Shown: positions 34,736-45,993 of the stretch, piece by piece
How the letters are laid out: every line of letters begins with the position of its first letter
Position numbering within the stretch: position 1 is the first letter of the stretch
Assembly: GCA_938010425.1 (NCBI GenBank)
Contig: CALLUO010000005.1
Location: forward strand, 1-64,000
DNA: 64,000 bases
Source: an uncultured Elioraea sp.
GTDB lineage: Bacteria; Pseudomonadota; Alphaproteobacteria; Acetobacterales; Acetobacteraceae
Reading direction: 5' to 3'
The notes under the pieces: model-generated
The model's input: only the letters and a program-made list of their open reading frames with translations
Told to the model about the DNA's origin: nothing
Databases searched by the model: none
Translations under genes and position numbers: made by a program

Positions 34736-36332
34736 CCGCGGGCGCGTCCGTCCGCGCCAACGCGGCCCTGATCAAGGCCACCGTCTCTGCCACGCCGTAA
34801 AGGGCAACGAAGCCGCCAAAACGTGGGCCTTCCTTTTGGCCCAAAAGCACTTGATACAAGCAGCCAAACCACTCCCGCAGCCGCTCTTTGCCAAAGTGTC
34901 GTTTGCCAACCTCGTAGACGAGATCCTGGAGGGTTTCGGCGTCCGTCGCGGCTGGCGCGCTTGCCAGAGCCTCTGCAAGGTCGGCAAGCGCAGCGCGCTC
35001 CTCGGCAGAGGGCTGGCGAAAGCGCTTTGCCGGCAAGACAAAATCGCGGTGGTAGGCGACGGCATGGGCAACAAGCCGCGCCAGCATGGGGAACCGTTCC
35101 GGCGTGGCCTCTTCTTTGTAGCGGCGAATGAATCCCCACAGCATCTCAGGCCGATCCGCATTCACCACCGAAGCGAGGTTGAGCAGCATGGAGAACGGAA
35201 TGGGAGAACCCGCATCGTCGGGGATGTGGCCGAGGTGAATGTGCCAGGCGGGGTTTTCGGGCAGCGCTTCTGGCGGTTCGCGGCGGGCGCGGTCGACATT
35301 GGCGAGATACTCGTCGACCGTGCGCGGGATAACGTCGAAATACAAACGCTTCGCCGTTTGCGGCTTGTTGTACATGAACTGGGCGAGGCTTTCGGGCGGG
35401 GCATAGGCCAGCCACTCCTCCACAGCGAGCCCGTTCCCCTTCGACTTTGAGATCTTCTCCCCCTTCTCGTCCAGGAAGAGCTCATAAGTGAAAGACTCGG
35501 GCGGTTCTGCGCCGAGGATGCGACAGATGCGAGAAGAGAGGCGGACGGAATCGATCAGGTCCTTGCCTGACATCTCGTAGTCCACGCCGAGCGCGTACCA
35601 GCGCATCGCCCAATCGACCTTCCACTGCAGCTTGCAGTGGCCGCCCGTGACGGGGGTCTCGATGAGCCGCCCAATCTCCTCGTCGCGCCAAATCACCGTG
35701 CCCGCATCAAGCTTGCGCTCGAGGATTGGCACCTGCATGACCCGCCCCGTGCGCGGGCAGATGGGCAGGAAGGGCGCGTACGTGGCGCGCCGTTCCGGCC
35801 CGAGTGTGGGCAGGATAACAGCCATCACCTCGTCATAGGCCTCGAGCACGCGCAGGAGAGCACGGTCGAATCGGCCCGAACGGTAGTACTCGGTCGAGGA
35901 GGCGAATGTGTATTCGAAGCCGAACTGATCGAGAAAGGCGCGCAGGCGGGCATTGTTGTGATGGCCAAACGACTCGTGCGTGCCAAAAGGATCTGGCACC
36001 GCGGTCAGCGGCTTGCCCAGATGCCGGGCGAGCAGTTCGCGGTTCGGCACATTTTCCGGCACCTTGCGCAGCCCGTCCATGTCGTCGGAAAAGGCAATCA
36101 GGCGCGAGGGCAGGGCAGAAAGGCGCGAGAAGGCGTGGCGAACCATCGTGGTGCGCACCACCTCGCCAAAGGTGCCAATGTGTGGCAGGCCAGAGGGCCC
36201 GTAGCCTGTTTCGAACAGCGCCTCGCGTTTGCCCGTTCGCGCCAGCCGTTCAACCACGCGCAGCGCCTCCTGCAGCGGCCAGGCGCGGACATGCCGCAAA
36301 TTGGCGGACGATGGGACGGGTTCGGCGGTCAT
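34725..36332 (-). CDS. lysK: Lysyl-tRNA synthetase, class I
   Basis: Class I LysRS of 535 residues, the type used by many alphaproteobacteria in place of class II LysS. The HIGH motif is [11 protein letters not shown] and the KMSKS motif is EKISKSKGN. The zinc-type Cys/His segment [10 protein letters not shown] is present, and the C-terminal helical domain ends with the [19 protein letters not shown] block. It precedes the MprF-like gene on the same strand. Confidence 0.96.
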   Translation of the reverse strand: MTAEPVPSSANLRHVRAWPLQEALRVVERLARTGKREALFETGYGPSGLPHIGTFGEVVRTTMVRHAFSRLSALPSRLIAFSDDMDGLRKVPENVPNRELLARHLGKPLTAVPDPFGTHESFGHHNNARLRAFLDQFGFEYTFASSTEYYRSGRFDRALLRVLEAYDEVMAVILPTLGPERRATYAPFLPICPRTGRVMQVPILERKLDAGTVIWRDEEIGRLIETPVTGGHCKLQWKVDWAMRWYALGVDYEMSGKDLIDSVRLSSRICRILGAEPPESFTYELFLDEKGEKISKSKGNGLAVEEWLAYAPPESLAQFMYNKPQTAKRLYFDVIPRTVDEYLANVDRARREPPEALPENPAWHIHLGHIPDDAGSPIPFSMLLNLASVVNADRPEMLWGFIRRYKEEATPERFPMLARLVAHAVAYHRDFVLPAKRFRQPSAEERAALADLAEALASAPAATDAETLQDLVYEVGKRHFGKERLREWFGCLYQVLLGQKEGPRFGGFVALYGVAETVALIRAALARTDAPAGAA

Positions 36333-36382
36333 CGCGGCAACCTAGGAATGGCTCCCCGAGCGGTCAACGTGAGGAGACGGGG

Positions 36383-39178
36383 GTGAGCGCGCGTCTGCAG
36401 CCAAGCCTCGTTCTGCCGGCGGGGCCGGTGATCGCCGCGCGATATGGCCGCGCGGTCTTGCTTGAGCCCACCGGCGAGCTCGTACCCGCCGACCCTGCCG
36501 TCGTACGCGCGCGGGTGAAGGAGGGCGCGATGCCGATCGTCTGTCACGCGCCGGCCACCGCACGGCGGCTCGGCCTCGGCGCTTTCCCGGCTGCCGATGT
36601 GCTGGAGCTCTTCGCTTTCGTCCGCCCTGCCCAAGTGATCGTGCCTTCGCCCGCGGGGCTTGCCGATGCGCTCGGGCTCGCTCGCCCCGCGGGCCTAGAG
36701 GCGGAGGCCGGGCTCATCCGAGAGGTGGCGATTGCGCTTCTGCGCGGCCTTGCCGCGGTGCGCGCGGCACCGGCCAATGCGATGGCAGCAGGGCTCGCCG
36801 CGCTGATGGGGCAGGCGGGGTGGCCCTGGGCGGCCTCCGTTCTCGCCGCGCTCGCCGCTCCCGAGGCGACCCCTGAGCCCCGCGCGCTTAGGGTGTGGGA
36901 GCGGCTGGCGGAGTGGGAGGAGATCCCGCTTCCGCCCCAGCCCGCTCAGCATGCTGTCGACCCCCGGGAGGCGCGGCGACGGCTGGCCGAGATGCTCGGC
37001 CCGGAGGCGGAGAACCGGCCCGGCCAGGCTGACTTCGCCTCCGCTGCCTGCGCCGCCTTCGCGCCACGGTTGGCCGAGCGCGCCCCGCGCATGGTGCTGG
37101 TAGAAGCCGGTACGGGAACCGGCAAGACGGCCGGCTACCTAGCACCGGCGAGCCTTTGGGCAGAGCGGAACGGCGCTCCGGTCTGGATCAGCACTTATAC
37201 GCGCAACCTGCAGCGCCAGGTTGAGGCGGAAACCGCGCGCCTCTACCCAGAAGAGGGCGAACGCCGCGCCCGCGTGGTCGTGCGCAAGGGCAGGGAGAAC
37301 TACCTCTGCCTCCTCAACTACGAGGAGGCGGTCGCGGGGCTCGGTCGAGGCGGTGCCGCCACCGTTGCAATCGGGCTGATGAGCCGATGGGCGGAGGCGA
37401 CGCGGGACGGCGACCTCGTGGGGGCTGACTTTCCCGGCTGGCTGCCGGAGCTGGTGGGGCAAGCCCACACGCTCGGCCTCGCCGACCGGCGCGGCGAATG
37501 CATCCACGCCGCCTGCCCTCACTATCGCGCCTGCTTCATCGAACGCACCGTGCGCCGCGCCAGGGTGGCAAGCCTGGTCATTGCCAACCATGCCCTCGTC
37601 ATGGTGCAGGCCGCTTGGGGCGGGCTTGATGATCCCGCCCTGCCGTACCGGTACGTGTTCGACGAGGGCCACCACCTGTTCGACGCAGCGGACTCCGTGT
37701 TCTCCGCCGTTCTGTCCGGCGCGGAGGCGGCCGAACTCCGGCGCTGGATCAGAGGCGCAGAGGGAGGAAGAAGTCGCGCGCGGGGCCTGCGCCTGCGGGT
37801 TGAGGACCTGGTGGCGACCACACCCGCTTTGCTCGAAGCGCTGGACGCTGCCATCGTCGCCGCCAAGGCCTTGCCGGAGCAGGGCTGGCTTGCGCGGCTT
37901 GCGGACGCCGAGCGGCCGGAACTCGGAGGGCTTGACCCCGGTGCAGCAAACCCTTGCGAGGCCTTCCTTCGCCTTGTGCGCGCCCAGGTGCTTGCCCGCT
38001 CGCGCGAGGCCGAGGGGGCTGCGCGCGAGACCGAGGTGCTGCCCACCATTCCTGGCCTCGCCGAAGCGGCGGAGCGGCTTGAGAGGGCGCTGGCACGGCT
38101 CGAACACCCGCTGGCGCGGCTGCGCCAGGGGCTTCTTGATCGGCTGGCGACAGAGGCCGACACGCTGGAGACCGAAACGCGGCGGCGTATCGAGAGTGTG
38201 GCGAAAAGCCTTGCCAAGCGGGCCCTTGAGCCCATCACGGCGTGGCGGACGATGCTGCGCGCGGTGGTGGAGGGAAGGGCCGAGCGTGGCGCACCAGGCG
38301 AACGCTTCGTCGACTGGTTTGAGATCGCTTTTCGCCAGGGGCAGGAAGCGGACGTCGGCATGCGTCGGCATTGGGTTGACCCGACCGTTCCCTTCATCCG
38401 GATCGTTGCCGAACCCGCGCACGGGCTTCTTGTCACCTCCGCTACCCTGCGCGATCCGGGTGCTGGCAGCGAAGAGGCTTGTTGGGCGGCAGCGGAGGAG
38501 ACGACGGGCGCGATCCACCTGCTCGCTCCGGCCGTGCGCGCGTCCGTCGCTTCACCCTTCGACTACGCGGCCGCCACACGCGCCTTCATCGTCACTGATG
38601 TGGCGCGCGACGACTTGGCTCAGGTCGCCTCGGCCTATCGTGTGCTGTTCGAGGCCGCGGGGGGAGGGGCTTTAGGCCTTTTTACAGCGATTGCGCGGCT
38701 GCGCGAGGTGCACGGCCGAATCGCGGGCCCGCTCGCCGAAGCGGGCATCACGCTCTATGCCCAGCACGTCGATGCGATGGACAACGCAACCCTCGTCGAG
38801 GTGTTCCGCGCCGAAGAGGATTCGTGCTTGCTTGGCACGGACGCGATGCGCGATGGGGTGGACGTGCCCGGCCGGTCGCTGCGCTTGGTCGTGTTTGACC
38901 GCGTGCCCTGGCCGCGGCCGACCATCCTGCACCGTGCCCGGCGGGCCCGGTTTGGTGGTGCCAACCCCGGCGCCATCGACGACCGAATCGTGCGCGCCCG
39001 GTTGCGCCAGGCCTTCGGGCGGCTGATCCGGGCCGAGACCGATCGCGGCTGTTTCGTCCTGCTCGATTCCCGCGTGCCGTCGCGCCTTCTGTCTTCCCTT
39101 CCCGAGGGCGTCACCGTGCGCAGGGTGGGCCTTGCTCAGGCAGTGGCGGAAATCCGCAGCTTGCTCGGCCGCGCTTGA
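36383..39178 (+). CDS. DinG/Rad3-family ATP-dependent DNA helicase
   Basis: Superfamily 2 helicase of 931 residues. After an N-terminal region of about 235 residues come Walker A EAGTGTGKTAGYL (about 240-250), the Fe-S cysteines (C near 309 in NYLCLLNYEEA and CIHAACPHYRAC near 373-384), DEAH-box variant DEGHH (about 426), and C-terminal motifs GTDAMRDGVDVPGRSLR and RQAFGRLIR. This is the XPD/DinG plan, likely unwinding DNA or R-loops. The start is GTG at 36383 with a GAGGAG ribosome site; the frame is open far upstream as the antisense of lysK. TerB follows downstream. Confidence 0.92.
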   Translation: MSARLQPSLVLPAGPVIAARYGRAVLLEPTGELVPADPAVVRARVKEGAMPIVCHAPATARRLGLGAFPAADVLELFAFVRPAQVIVPSPAGLADALGLARPAGLEAEAGLIREVAIALLRGLAAVRAAPANAMAAGLAALMGQAGWPWAASVLAALAAPEATPEPRALRVWERLAEWEEIPLPPQPAQHAVDPREARRRLAEMLGPEAENRPGQADFASAACAAFAPRLAERAPRMVLVEAGTGTGKTAGYLAPASLWAERNGAPVWISTYTRNLQRQVEAETARLYPEEGERRARVVVRKGRENYLCLLNYEEAVAGLGRGGAATVAIGLMSRWAEATRDGDLVGADFPGWLPELVGQAHTLGLADRRGECIHAACPHYRACFIERTVRRARVASLVIANHALVMVQAAWGGLDDPALPYRYVFDEGHHLFDAADSVFSAVLSGAEAAELRRWIRGAEGGRSRARGLRLRVEDLVATTPALLEALDAAIVAAKALPEQGWLARLADAERPELGGLDPGAANPCEAFLRLVRAQVLARSREAEGAARETEVLPTIPGLAEAAERLERALARLEHPLARLRQGLLDRLATEADTLETETRRRIESVAKSLAKRALEPITAWRTMLRAVVEGRAERGAPGERFVDWFEIAFRQGQEADVGMRRHWVDPTVPFIRIVAEPAHGLLVTSATLRDPGAGSEEACWAAAEETTGAIHLLAPAVRASVASPFDYAAATRAFIVTDVARDDLAQVASAYRVLFEAAGGGALGLFTAIARLREVHGRIAGPLAEAGITLYAQHVDAMDNATLVEVFRAEEDSCLLGTDAMRDGVDVPGRSLRLVVFDRVPWPRPTILHRARRARFGGANPGAIDDRIVRARLRQAFGRLIRAETDRGCFVLLDSRVPSRLLSSLPEGVTVRRVGLAQAVAEIRSLLGRA

Positions 39179-39231
39179 CGCGGCGGGTCGTTGGCAGTCC
39201 CCTCCGGCAGAAGGACGGAGGGCGTTGGGGC

Positions 39232-39651
39232 ATGGTCGAAGAGGTTCCGCTGTCGCCTGCGGAGGCGCTGGTGTTCGCGATGGTGCTCGTTTCGGCGGCG
39301 GATCGCAACATGACCGAGCGGGAACTGACCATGATCGGCCGCATCGTCACCCAAGCCCCTGCCTTCGATGGGTTCGACACGGGCAGGCTGAGCATGATCG
39401 CCAATCGCTGCGTTTCCGTGTTGGACGAAGAGGATGGGCTCGATAAGGCGCTGGCGCTGGTTGCGGATGCTTTGCCCAAGCGGCTGCGCGAGACGGCCTA
39501 TGCCTTCGCGGTCGAGGTCGCGGCGGCGGATGGGACTGCCGCGCAAGAGGAGCTTCGGGTGCTGGAGCTGATCCGCCATCGGCTGGAGGTGGATCGGCTG
39601 GCGGCGGCTGCGATCGAGCGCGGGGCGAGGGCGCGGCACGCGCGGCTCTAA
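39232..39651 (+). CDS. TerB-family tellurite-resistance-like protein
   Basis: Helical protein of 139 residues with the TerB/DjlA-like pattern of acidic paired helices (VLVSAADRNMTERELTMIG and FAVEVAAADGTAAQEELRVL). The start MVEEVPLSPAEAL is preferred over an upstream ATG at 39175 that overlaps the helicase. Its role is unknown; TerB-like domains are metal-binding or stress-associated. Its 3' end is part of a 34-base tandem duplication. Confidence 0.85.
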   Translation: MVEEVPLSPAEALVFAMVLVSAADRNMTERELTMIGRIVTQAPAFDGFDTGRLSMIANRCVSVLDEEDGLDKALALVADALPKRLRETAYAFAVEVAAADGTAAQEELRVLELIRHRLEVDRLAAAAIERGARARHARL

Positions 39652-39704
39652 CCGTGTCGGCCGGGGAGGGCACGCGCGGCTCTGCCCGCGTCGGCCGGGG
39701 AGGG
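39637..39704 (+). repeat. 34-base tandem duplication over the terB 3' end
   Basis: Two adjacent copies, 39637-39670 and 39671-39704, each starting CACGCGCGGCTCT and ending TCGGCCGGGGAGGG, differ at three positions. The first copy holds the terB stop codon TAA, the second has TGC there. It looks like a recent local duplication. Confidence 0.9.
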
Positions 39705-39716
39705 GGATCGGGTGAT

Positions 39717-40817
39717 TTAGGGGCGCAGCGGTGGGTAATTCGCCGGCGCAGGCACCCCGGGCCTGACCAAATACGCTTTGCCGTTGCGCAGCGGCCAAGC
39801 GGCGCCAAGGCGTTCGTCCCACTCCGGCGGATCGTACACTGCACACCCAGCGAAATCGGTGAAGGTGAGTTCCGTGAACCACAACCTTCCGCCCGCCAAC
39901 AGGAAATCGACCCGCACCTGATCGAAATCCGCAGCCAGCGCGCGGCAGAGCCGGAAGAGAGTCTCGAGGTCGATCTCCGAGGGGACTTCCGTCACAAACT
40001 GGTCGCGCCGGTTTTGCCGGATCGGCAGCAAGGCGAGCGTGCGGCAATCGAACCACGAGCTCATGACCTCTGCCCCCGGCGCGCGATGCCGTCCGCCCAT
40101 CACCTGCATCACGAGCGGCTCGCCATCGACCATGAACACTTTGACGTCGGGCGGCGAACCTCCGTCTGCGGCGTTCGGGAGCAAAGGTTCGGCGAGGATG
40201 CGCGGGGGAATGTCGCGATAGCGCCACTCGCCTGGTCCCTGCCGGTAGTAATCGTAGGCGAGCCAGCCGCGCAACGTGGCGGTGGTCTGAGCGCGATCGA
40301 GACTCGTCTTGTCGTCAACCTTCAGGATTTGGCCCGAAGTGTGCGAGGGCTTGAGCACGAAAGCGTTGGGCAGAGCGTCCCAGTCGATGTCCTCGGCCCG
40401 CCACCAGGCACCAAGGAGGGGAGGCACCCACTCCGCGCCGATCCGTGCCGCAACGTAGTCGCGCACCGCGATCTTGTCGGAGCAAAGGGCGAGGAGCGGG
40501 TGATGGTCGGTCAAGCTCGCCGCGATGATCTTCTCGTTAAAGGTGACAGGGGGATTGAGCCTGGGCGGTTTGCCGTGCGCGCGGGTGTAGTGCCCGATCA
40601 GACGCTGCCGTTCGCGGTACCGCTCGAGCGGCGGAAAAACGCGCTCTGCCAGGAGCCCCAGCTTGTGCCGGTACCAGCGCCATCGCGCCGCAAGGGGCAC
40701 GGGTTGATGCGTGGTTGGGGCCGCGGCGGATCGCACGGGTTCTTCTATGTCACCGAACAACCACCGAACAACAGCGGTTCCAATTCGGGGGAGCTGCAGC
40801 ACGAACGGGGTGGGCAC
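39717..40817 (-). CDS. TupA-type ATP-grasp protein
   Basis: A 366-residue member of the ATPgrasp_TupA family, enzymes that ligate amino or carboxyl groups in polyglutamate or surface-polymer synthesis. Typical segments are LNPPVTFNEKI, CSDKIAVRDYV, LPNAFVLKPSHTSGQ and QVRVDFLLAGGRLWFTELTF, the last holding the metal-binding Glu. Family members often sit in glycan gene clusters, but here the gene stands alone between terB and the cold-shock gene, so its substrate is unknown. Confidence 0.85.
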   Translation of the reverse strand: MPTPFVLQLPRIGTAVVRWLFGDIEEPVRSAAAPTTHQPVPLAARWRWYRHKLGLLAERVFPPLERYRERQRLIGHYTRAHGKPPRLNPPVTFNEKIIAASLTDHHPLLALCSDKIAVRDYVAARIGAEWVPPLLGAWWRAEDIDWDALPNAFVLKPSHTSGQILKVDDKTSLDRAQTTATLRGWLAYDYYRQGPGEWRYRDIPPRILAEPLLPNAADGGSPPDVKVFMVDGEPLVMQVMGGRHRAPGAEVMSSWFDCRTLALLPIRQNRRDQFVTEVPSEIDLETLFRLCRALAADFDQVRVDFLLAGGRLWFTELTFTDFAGCAVYDPPEWDERLGAAWPLRNGKAYLVRPGVPAPANYPPLRP

Positions 40818-40925
40818 TGCACGGCAACAGTCATGCGATCCGTGGCTGCATGGCCGTCAGCGACGGGGTGCTACCACGATCGGTTGGCCATGCGCGGGGC
40901 GAGAATGCTGTCGCCGGACAGGCAC

Positions 40926-40955
40926 GAAAAGGGCCAGACCTTGCGGCCCGGCCCC
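40926..40955 (-). terminator. Rho-independent terminator of the cold-shock gene
   Basis: On the minus strand, GGGCCGGGCC-GCAA-GGTCTGGCCC forms a GC-rich hairpin with a GNRA-type loop, followed by TTTTC. It lies about 25 bases past the csp stop codon. Confidence 0.8.
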
Positions 40956-40978
40956 CTCTTCGCGGCAGGATGTCGCGC

Positions 40979-41182
40979 TTAGATGGCGCGGAGCATCCCC
41001 GCGGCGGGCTTACCGCGCTCCATCGAGACCTCAAAGCTCACCTTCTGTCCTTCGTTCAGGCCGCGCAGGCCTGCTGCCTGAACGGCGGTGATGTGGACGA
41101 ACACGTCCTTGCCGCCATCATCAGGGACGATAAAGCCGTAGCCTTTCGTCGCGTTGAACCACTTTACGGTGCCAGTGGCCAT
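40979..41182 (-). CDS. Cold-shock protein, CspA family
   Basis: A 67-residue OB-fold RNA chaperone. RNP1 is KGYGFI and RNP2 is VFVHI; the start is [11 protein letters not shown] second in-frame ATG just upstream would add one Met. The frame is open further upstream but without similarity. A clear terminator follows, so it is monocistronic. Confidence 0.96.
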   Translation of the reverse strand: MATGTVKWFNATKGYGFIVPDDGGKDVFVHITAVQAAGLRGLNEGQKVSFEVSMERGKPAAGMLRAI

Positions 41183-41369
41183 CATGGCCTCCTCTGCTTT
41201 AGCACGTTGGTGCGGGGCGGAAGTGCCCCACGCCGACAACCGGATCTTCGTCAGCCAAGCAAACCCGGACGTGCGGGAAGCCAAGGCGAGCCAAACGCGA
41301 TTGCGAGTGGGAGGATGCGCAGGTTCCGCGCCCATGGTCAAGCGTAAGCCAAGCATGATGGCAAACACA

Positions 41370-41398
41370 AAAACGGGGGCGCCCCGAAAGGCGCCCCC
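41370..41398 (-). terminator. Rho-independent terminator of groESL
   Basis: GGGGGCGCC and GGCGCCCCC form a nine-base stem around a six-base loop; on the minus strand it is followed by GTTTTTGTG. It lies about 30 bases past the groEL stop. Confidence 0.88.
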
Positions 41399-41428
41399 AT
41401 CTTCCCCGTGTGAGGTCGGGACGGGCGA

Positions 41429-43072
<1,644 letters not shown>

Positions 43073-43125
43073 CTACCTATTTCTTTCCGTATCGAGAAGA
43101 GTGGTTTAAGGCTCGATGGGACTAC

Positions 43126-43440
43126 TCAGGCTGCCTTTTTCTTGGCCTGGGCATCATCGAGGATGCCCATGATGTCGCTCTCCTTCATGATCAGGAGCTC
43201 TTCGCCGTCGATCTTCACCTCGGTGCCGGACCACTTGCCGAACAGCACGCGGTCGCCAACCTTCACCTCGAGCGGGACAAGCTCGCCCTTCTCATTGCGG
43301 GCACCGGGGCCGACTGCGACCACCTCGCCTTCTTGGGGCTTCTCCTTCGCGGTGTCGGGGATGATGATGCCGCCGGCGGTCTTCTCCTCCGCCGACACAC
43401 GCTTCACCACCACCCGATCGTGCAGGGGACGGAATTTCAT
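43126..43440 (-). CDS. groS: Co-chaperonin GroES
   Basis: Ten-kDa cap of the GroEL chamber, 104 residues. It begins [15 protein letters not shown] and has a mobile loop ([16 protein letters not shown]) and the conserved [15 protein letters not shown] block. It is the first gene of the groESL operon. Confidence 0.98.
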   Translation of the reverse strand: MKFRPLHDRVVVKRVSAEEKTAGGIIIPDTAKEKPQEGEVVAVGPGARNEKGELVPLEVKVGDRVLFGKWSGTEVKIDGEELLIMKESDIMGILDDAQAKKKAA

Positions 43441-43510
43441 CGATCGTCTCCGTGGCTTGCCTAGGTCAGGTTGCGATCTCGCCGGAGAGTGGGCTGAGGC
43501 GCCCTCGTTG

Positions 43511-43537
43511 TTAGCACTCTCCGCCAGCGAGTGCTAG
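43511..43537 (-). promoter_or_regulatory. CIRCE operator (HrcA site)
   Basis: TTAGCACTC-N9-GAGTGCTAG, matching the CIRCE consensus TTAGCACTC-N9-GAGTGCTAA except for the last base. It lies 71 bases upstream of groES, so HrcA is expected to repress groESL until heat or unfolding stress. Confidence 0.95.
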
Positions 43538-43718
43538 CGATCTAAGAGGGTCGCAGCTGTCCGTCAACCCCCGGCAGCACTCGTCGGAGCTTGCTGCTAA
43601 GCCCGTGATTCCACACGATTTTCATTGGTTGTTTCGCAATCCCATGTCATCGTTCCGACACGCGGACGCGGAGGACACGCTGATACGACACAACCACAGA
43701 GACGGAGACCAACGACGC

Positions 43719-43988
43719 ATGCCCCACTCGGCGATCGAACGGCAGCTGCTCGGTTACCGCCTGACGACGGCAAAAATCCTCTACCACCTGCCTGATCACC
43801 CTTCTCTCCTACAGACCTTCATCTGGCAGAACCTCGACCTCGCCCCCCATTTCCCAGAACTCAATCGCTTTCTCGCCTTCTGGCAGCGCGAAATTGAGGG
43901 CAGACTGCATTCGGTCACGGTGGCGACCGCAGGGCTAATCCGCGGCGCGGAACTGCGCTATGCCGGCGGACAGTTCACCCTGCACTGA
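43719..43988 (+). CDS. usg: Usg family protein
   Basis: An 89-residue protein with the Usg pattern of alphaproteobacteria (GYRLTTAKILYHLPDHPSLL, WQNLDLAPHFPELNRFLAFW). The name comes from a gene upstream of the trp genes in Caulobacter; the function is unknown. The ATG at 43719 is preferred over an upstream start at 43605. Confidence 0.88.
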   Translation: MPHSAIERQLLGYRLTTAKILYHLPDHPSLLQTFIWQNLDLAPHFPELNRFLAFWQREIEGRLHSVTVATAGLIRGAELRYAGGQFTLH

Positions 43989-44042
43989 CCGCACGCGATC
44001 CGGTTAAGCGCGGCCGCGCCCCAGCCCAAACTCGGCTAGGGC

Positions 44043-45233
44043 TCAGGCCGCGGCCAGCGCTGTCGGACGCGCCATCAGTTGCGCGACGATGGCGCGGCGC
44101 ACTGGAGCCAGCGCCGCCCCGGCGGCCAACACCGCGGCGCGGGCCAGAAAGGCGACTGCCCGTTCGTCGGTGTAAAGGCGCGCGATCGCGTTGGTTGCAT
44201 GATACATCGGCAGGCTCGCGCGCCGGTGTGCCGCCGCATAGGCGAACAAGGGGCTCGCACCACCCGGGTCTGCCCCGCGCCAGGCCGCCTCGCGGAGGCG
44301 GCAGGCCAAAGTCCAAGCGCCGCTCAGGCCGAGATTATACCCGTGCGCCGTCGTCGGGTGCATGCCCACCGCCGCGTCGCCCGCAAGCGCGAAGCGCCGG
44401 GCGATGAAGCGCCGGGCGCAAACGGCAACAAGCGGGTAGGCGTGGCGGGTGGAGACAAGACGCATCCTCCCGAGCCGGCCCTCATAGCGCCGCATCACCT
44501 CTGCCCCATACTCTTCCGGCGACAACGCCATCAGCCGCTCAGCCTCGGCTGGCGACACAGTCAGCACAGCGGACGAAAGATGATCGCCAAGCGGCAGCAT
44601 GGCGATCGTGTAACCGTGCGCGTACCACTCTGTCGCCACCCGCCCGTTCGGCTTTTCGTGCTCGACGCGGGCGACGATCATCGTTTTGCCGAAGTCCAGG
44701 CGATCGGCGGCGATGCCTGCGAGCCCCCGAAGCCTGGAGAAACGCGTGTCGGCGGCAACGATCAGGCGGGCGCTGATCGCGCTGCCATCATCGAGCTCAA
44801 GCCGCGCATCGCGGCTGCCAAGCTCGAGCCCCACCGCGGTGCGACCACAGAGAAACCGCGCCTCGCCCCGTTCGGCCACCGTCTCGTACAGGCTACGGCG
44901 AAGGGCATGGTTGGGCACAAACCACCCCAGTGGCTCTCCTGCCCGTTCGGGCGGCGATAAGCGAAGTGTCAGCGGCATATGCCCGTTCAGCACCCGCGCC
45001 TCGCCAAGCGGCGCAACCTCCTCTGCGCTGAGCCTCCCCCAAGCGCCGAGCTGGCTCAGCCTTGCCTGCGAGGTGTGGTTGAGAGCGATCTCGCGCCCAT
45101 CGAAGGGCGGCCTGGCAAGCACCGCCTCAGCCGATCGTTCGACCAGAACAACCCCGAGCCCACTGCCGGCGAGACAGGCGGCTAGCGACAGCCCGGCAGG
45201 ACCCGCTCCGACAATCGCCACATCCGTCCGCAT
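44043..45233 (-). CDS. FAD-dependent ubiquinone-biosynthesis hydroxylase (UbiH/F family)
   Basis: Flavin monooxygenase of 396 residues of the UbiH/UbiF/VisC/COQ6 family. The dinucleotide site is IVGAGPAGLSLAACLAGSG with an acidic strand end (VVLVE), and the GD motif is FALAGDAAVGMHPTTAHGYN. Members hydroxylate the ubiquinone ring; which carbon is acted on cannot be told. The start MRTDVAIVG is set by the FAD-binding strand; the frame runs upstream without similarity. The ubiA gene elsewhere in the window belongs to the same pathway. Confidence 0.88.
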   Translation of the reverse strand: MRTDVAIVGAGPAGLSLAACLAGSGLGVVLVERSAEAVLARPPFDGREIALNHTSQARLSQLGAWGRLSAEEVAPLGEARVLNGHMPLTLRLSPPERAGEPLGWFVPNHALRRSLYETVAERGEARFLCGRTAVGLELGSRDARLELDDGSAISARLIVAADTRFSRLRGLAGIAADRLDFGKTMIVARVEHEKPNGRVATEWYAHGYTIAMLPLGDHLSSAVLTVSPAEAERLMALSPEEYGAEVMRRYEGRLGRMRLVSTRHAYPLVAVCARRFIARRFALAGDAAVGMHPTTAHGYNLGLSGAWTLACRLREAAWRGADPGGASPLFAYAAAHRRASLPMYHATNAIARLYTDERAVAFLARAAVLAAGAALAPVRRAIVAQLMARPTALAAA

Positions 45234-45273
45234 GCTCGCTTCTCCTCGTCTCACGCCCCCCGCCACCTGGGCG

Positions 45274-45993
45274 TCACCCTGGGTACCTCGGCATCCCCGC
45301 GGGGGATACAAGGACGTCGTCCGGCCCCTCTTGCACAACCGCCTGCGCCAGCCGATGGCGCCGCAGCAGCACCAGCCCAAACGCCCCTGAGGCGACGAAC
45401 AGCGCCACCCCGAGCGCGATCTGCACCGCGCCATCGACCCTGACGCCCTTTCCCAAAAGGGCGAAGACCAGGGTTTGCGGCACATAGCCGAGCGCTGAGG
45501 CGGCCAGGAAGGGAAGAGCGGGAATCCCCGACAGTCCAGCAAGCAGGTTGAGCGCCAAATTGTTGCCGACAGGCAACAGGCGCAGGGTCAGGGTGGCGGT
45601 GAACGGATTGTCGGCGAGGAACCGGTCGAGCCGGGCGAAGCCGCCTTTCAGCCGCTGCTGCGCCCACCTCCGCCCGATCGCGCGGGCGTAGAAGAAGCTC
45701 GCTGCCGCGCCGACCAGCATCGCAAGAAGCGCAAGCTGGGCGCCGATGAGAGCGCCGAAGAGGGTGCCGCCGGCGAAGGCGACCACTTGGCGCGGCACGC
45801 CGACGGCGCAGGCGGCCGCACCAAGGGCGACGAAGGTGAACCCGCGCGGCAGATCCCAAAACCCGAGCACGCGATCGAGCACTCCCGGTTCGAGCAAGCC
45901 CCGCGCTTGCCCCTCGCGCAGGATCACACCCGCCAGAACAAGCCCTGCCGCGAGCAGCGCGGGTTTCCAAAGGCGAAGCAGGATCGGCCTCAT
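45274..45993 (-). CDS. TVP38/TMEM64-family membrane protein
   Basis: Integral membrane protein of 239 residues with the SNARE-associated/DedA-like core: FAGGTLFGALIGAQLALLAM, the following SFFYARAIGRRW, and the Arg-containing LRLLPVGNNLALNLLAG segment. The family is linked to lipid transport or membrane homeostasis. The start ATG at 45993 overlaps the glycosyltransferase stop by four bases, so the two are coupled. Confidence 0.85.
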   Translation of the reverse strand: MRPILLRLWKPALLAAGLVLAGVILREGQARGLLEPGVLDRVLGFWDLPRGFTFVALGAAACAVGVPRQVVAFAGGTLFGALIGAQLALLAMLVGAAASFFYARAIGRRWAQQRLKGGFARLDRFLADNPFTATLTLRLLPVGNNLALNLLAGLSGIPALPFLAASALGYVPQTLVFALLGKGVRVDGAVQIALGVALFVASGAFGLVLLRRHRLAQAVVQEGPDDVLVSPAGMPRYPG

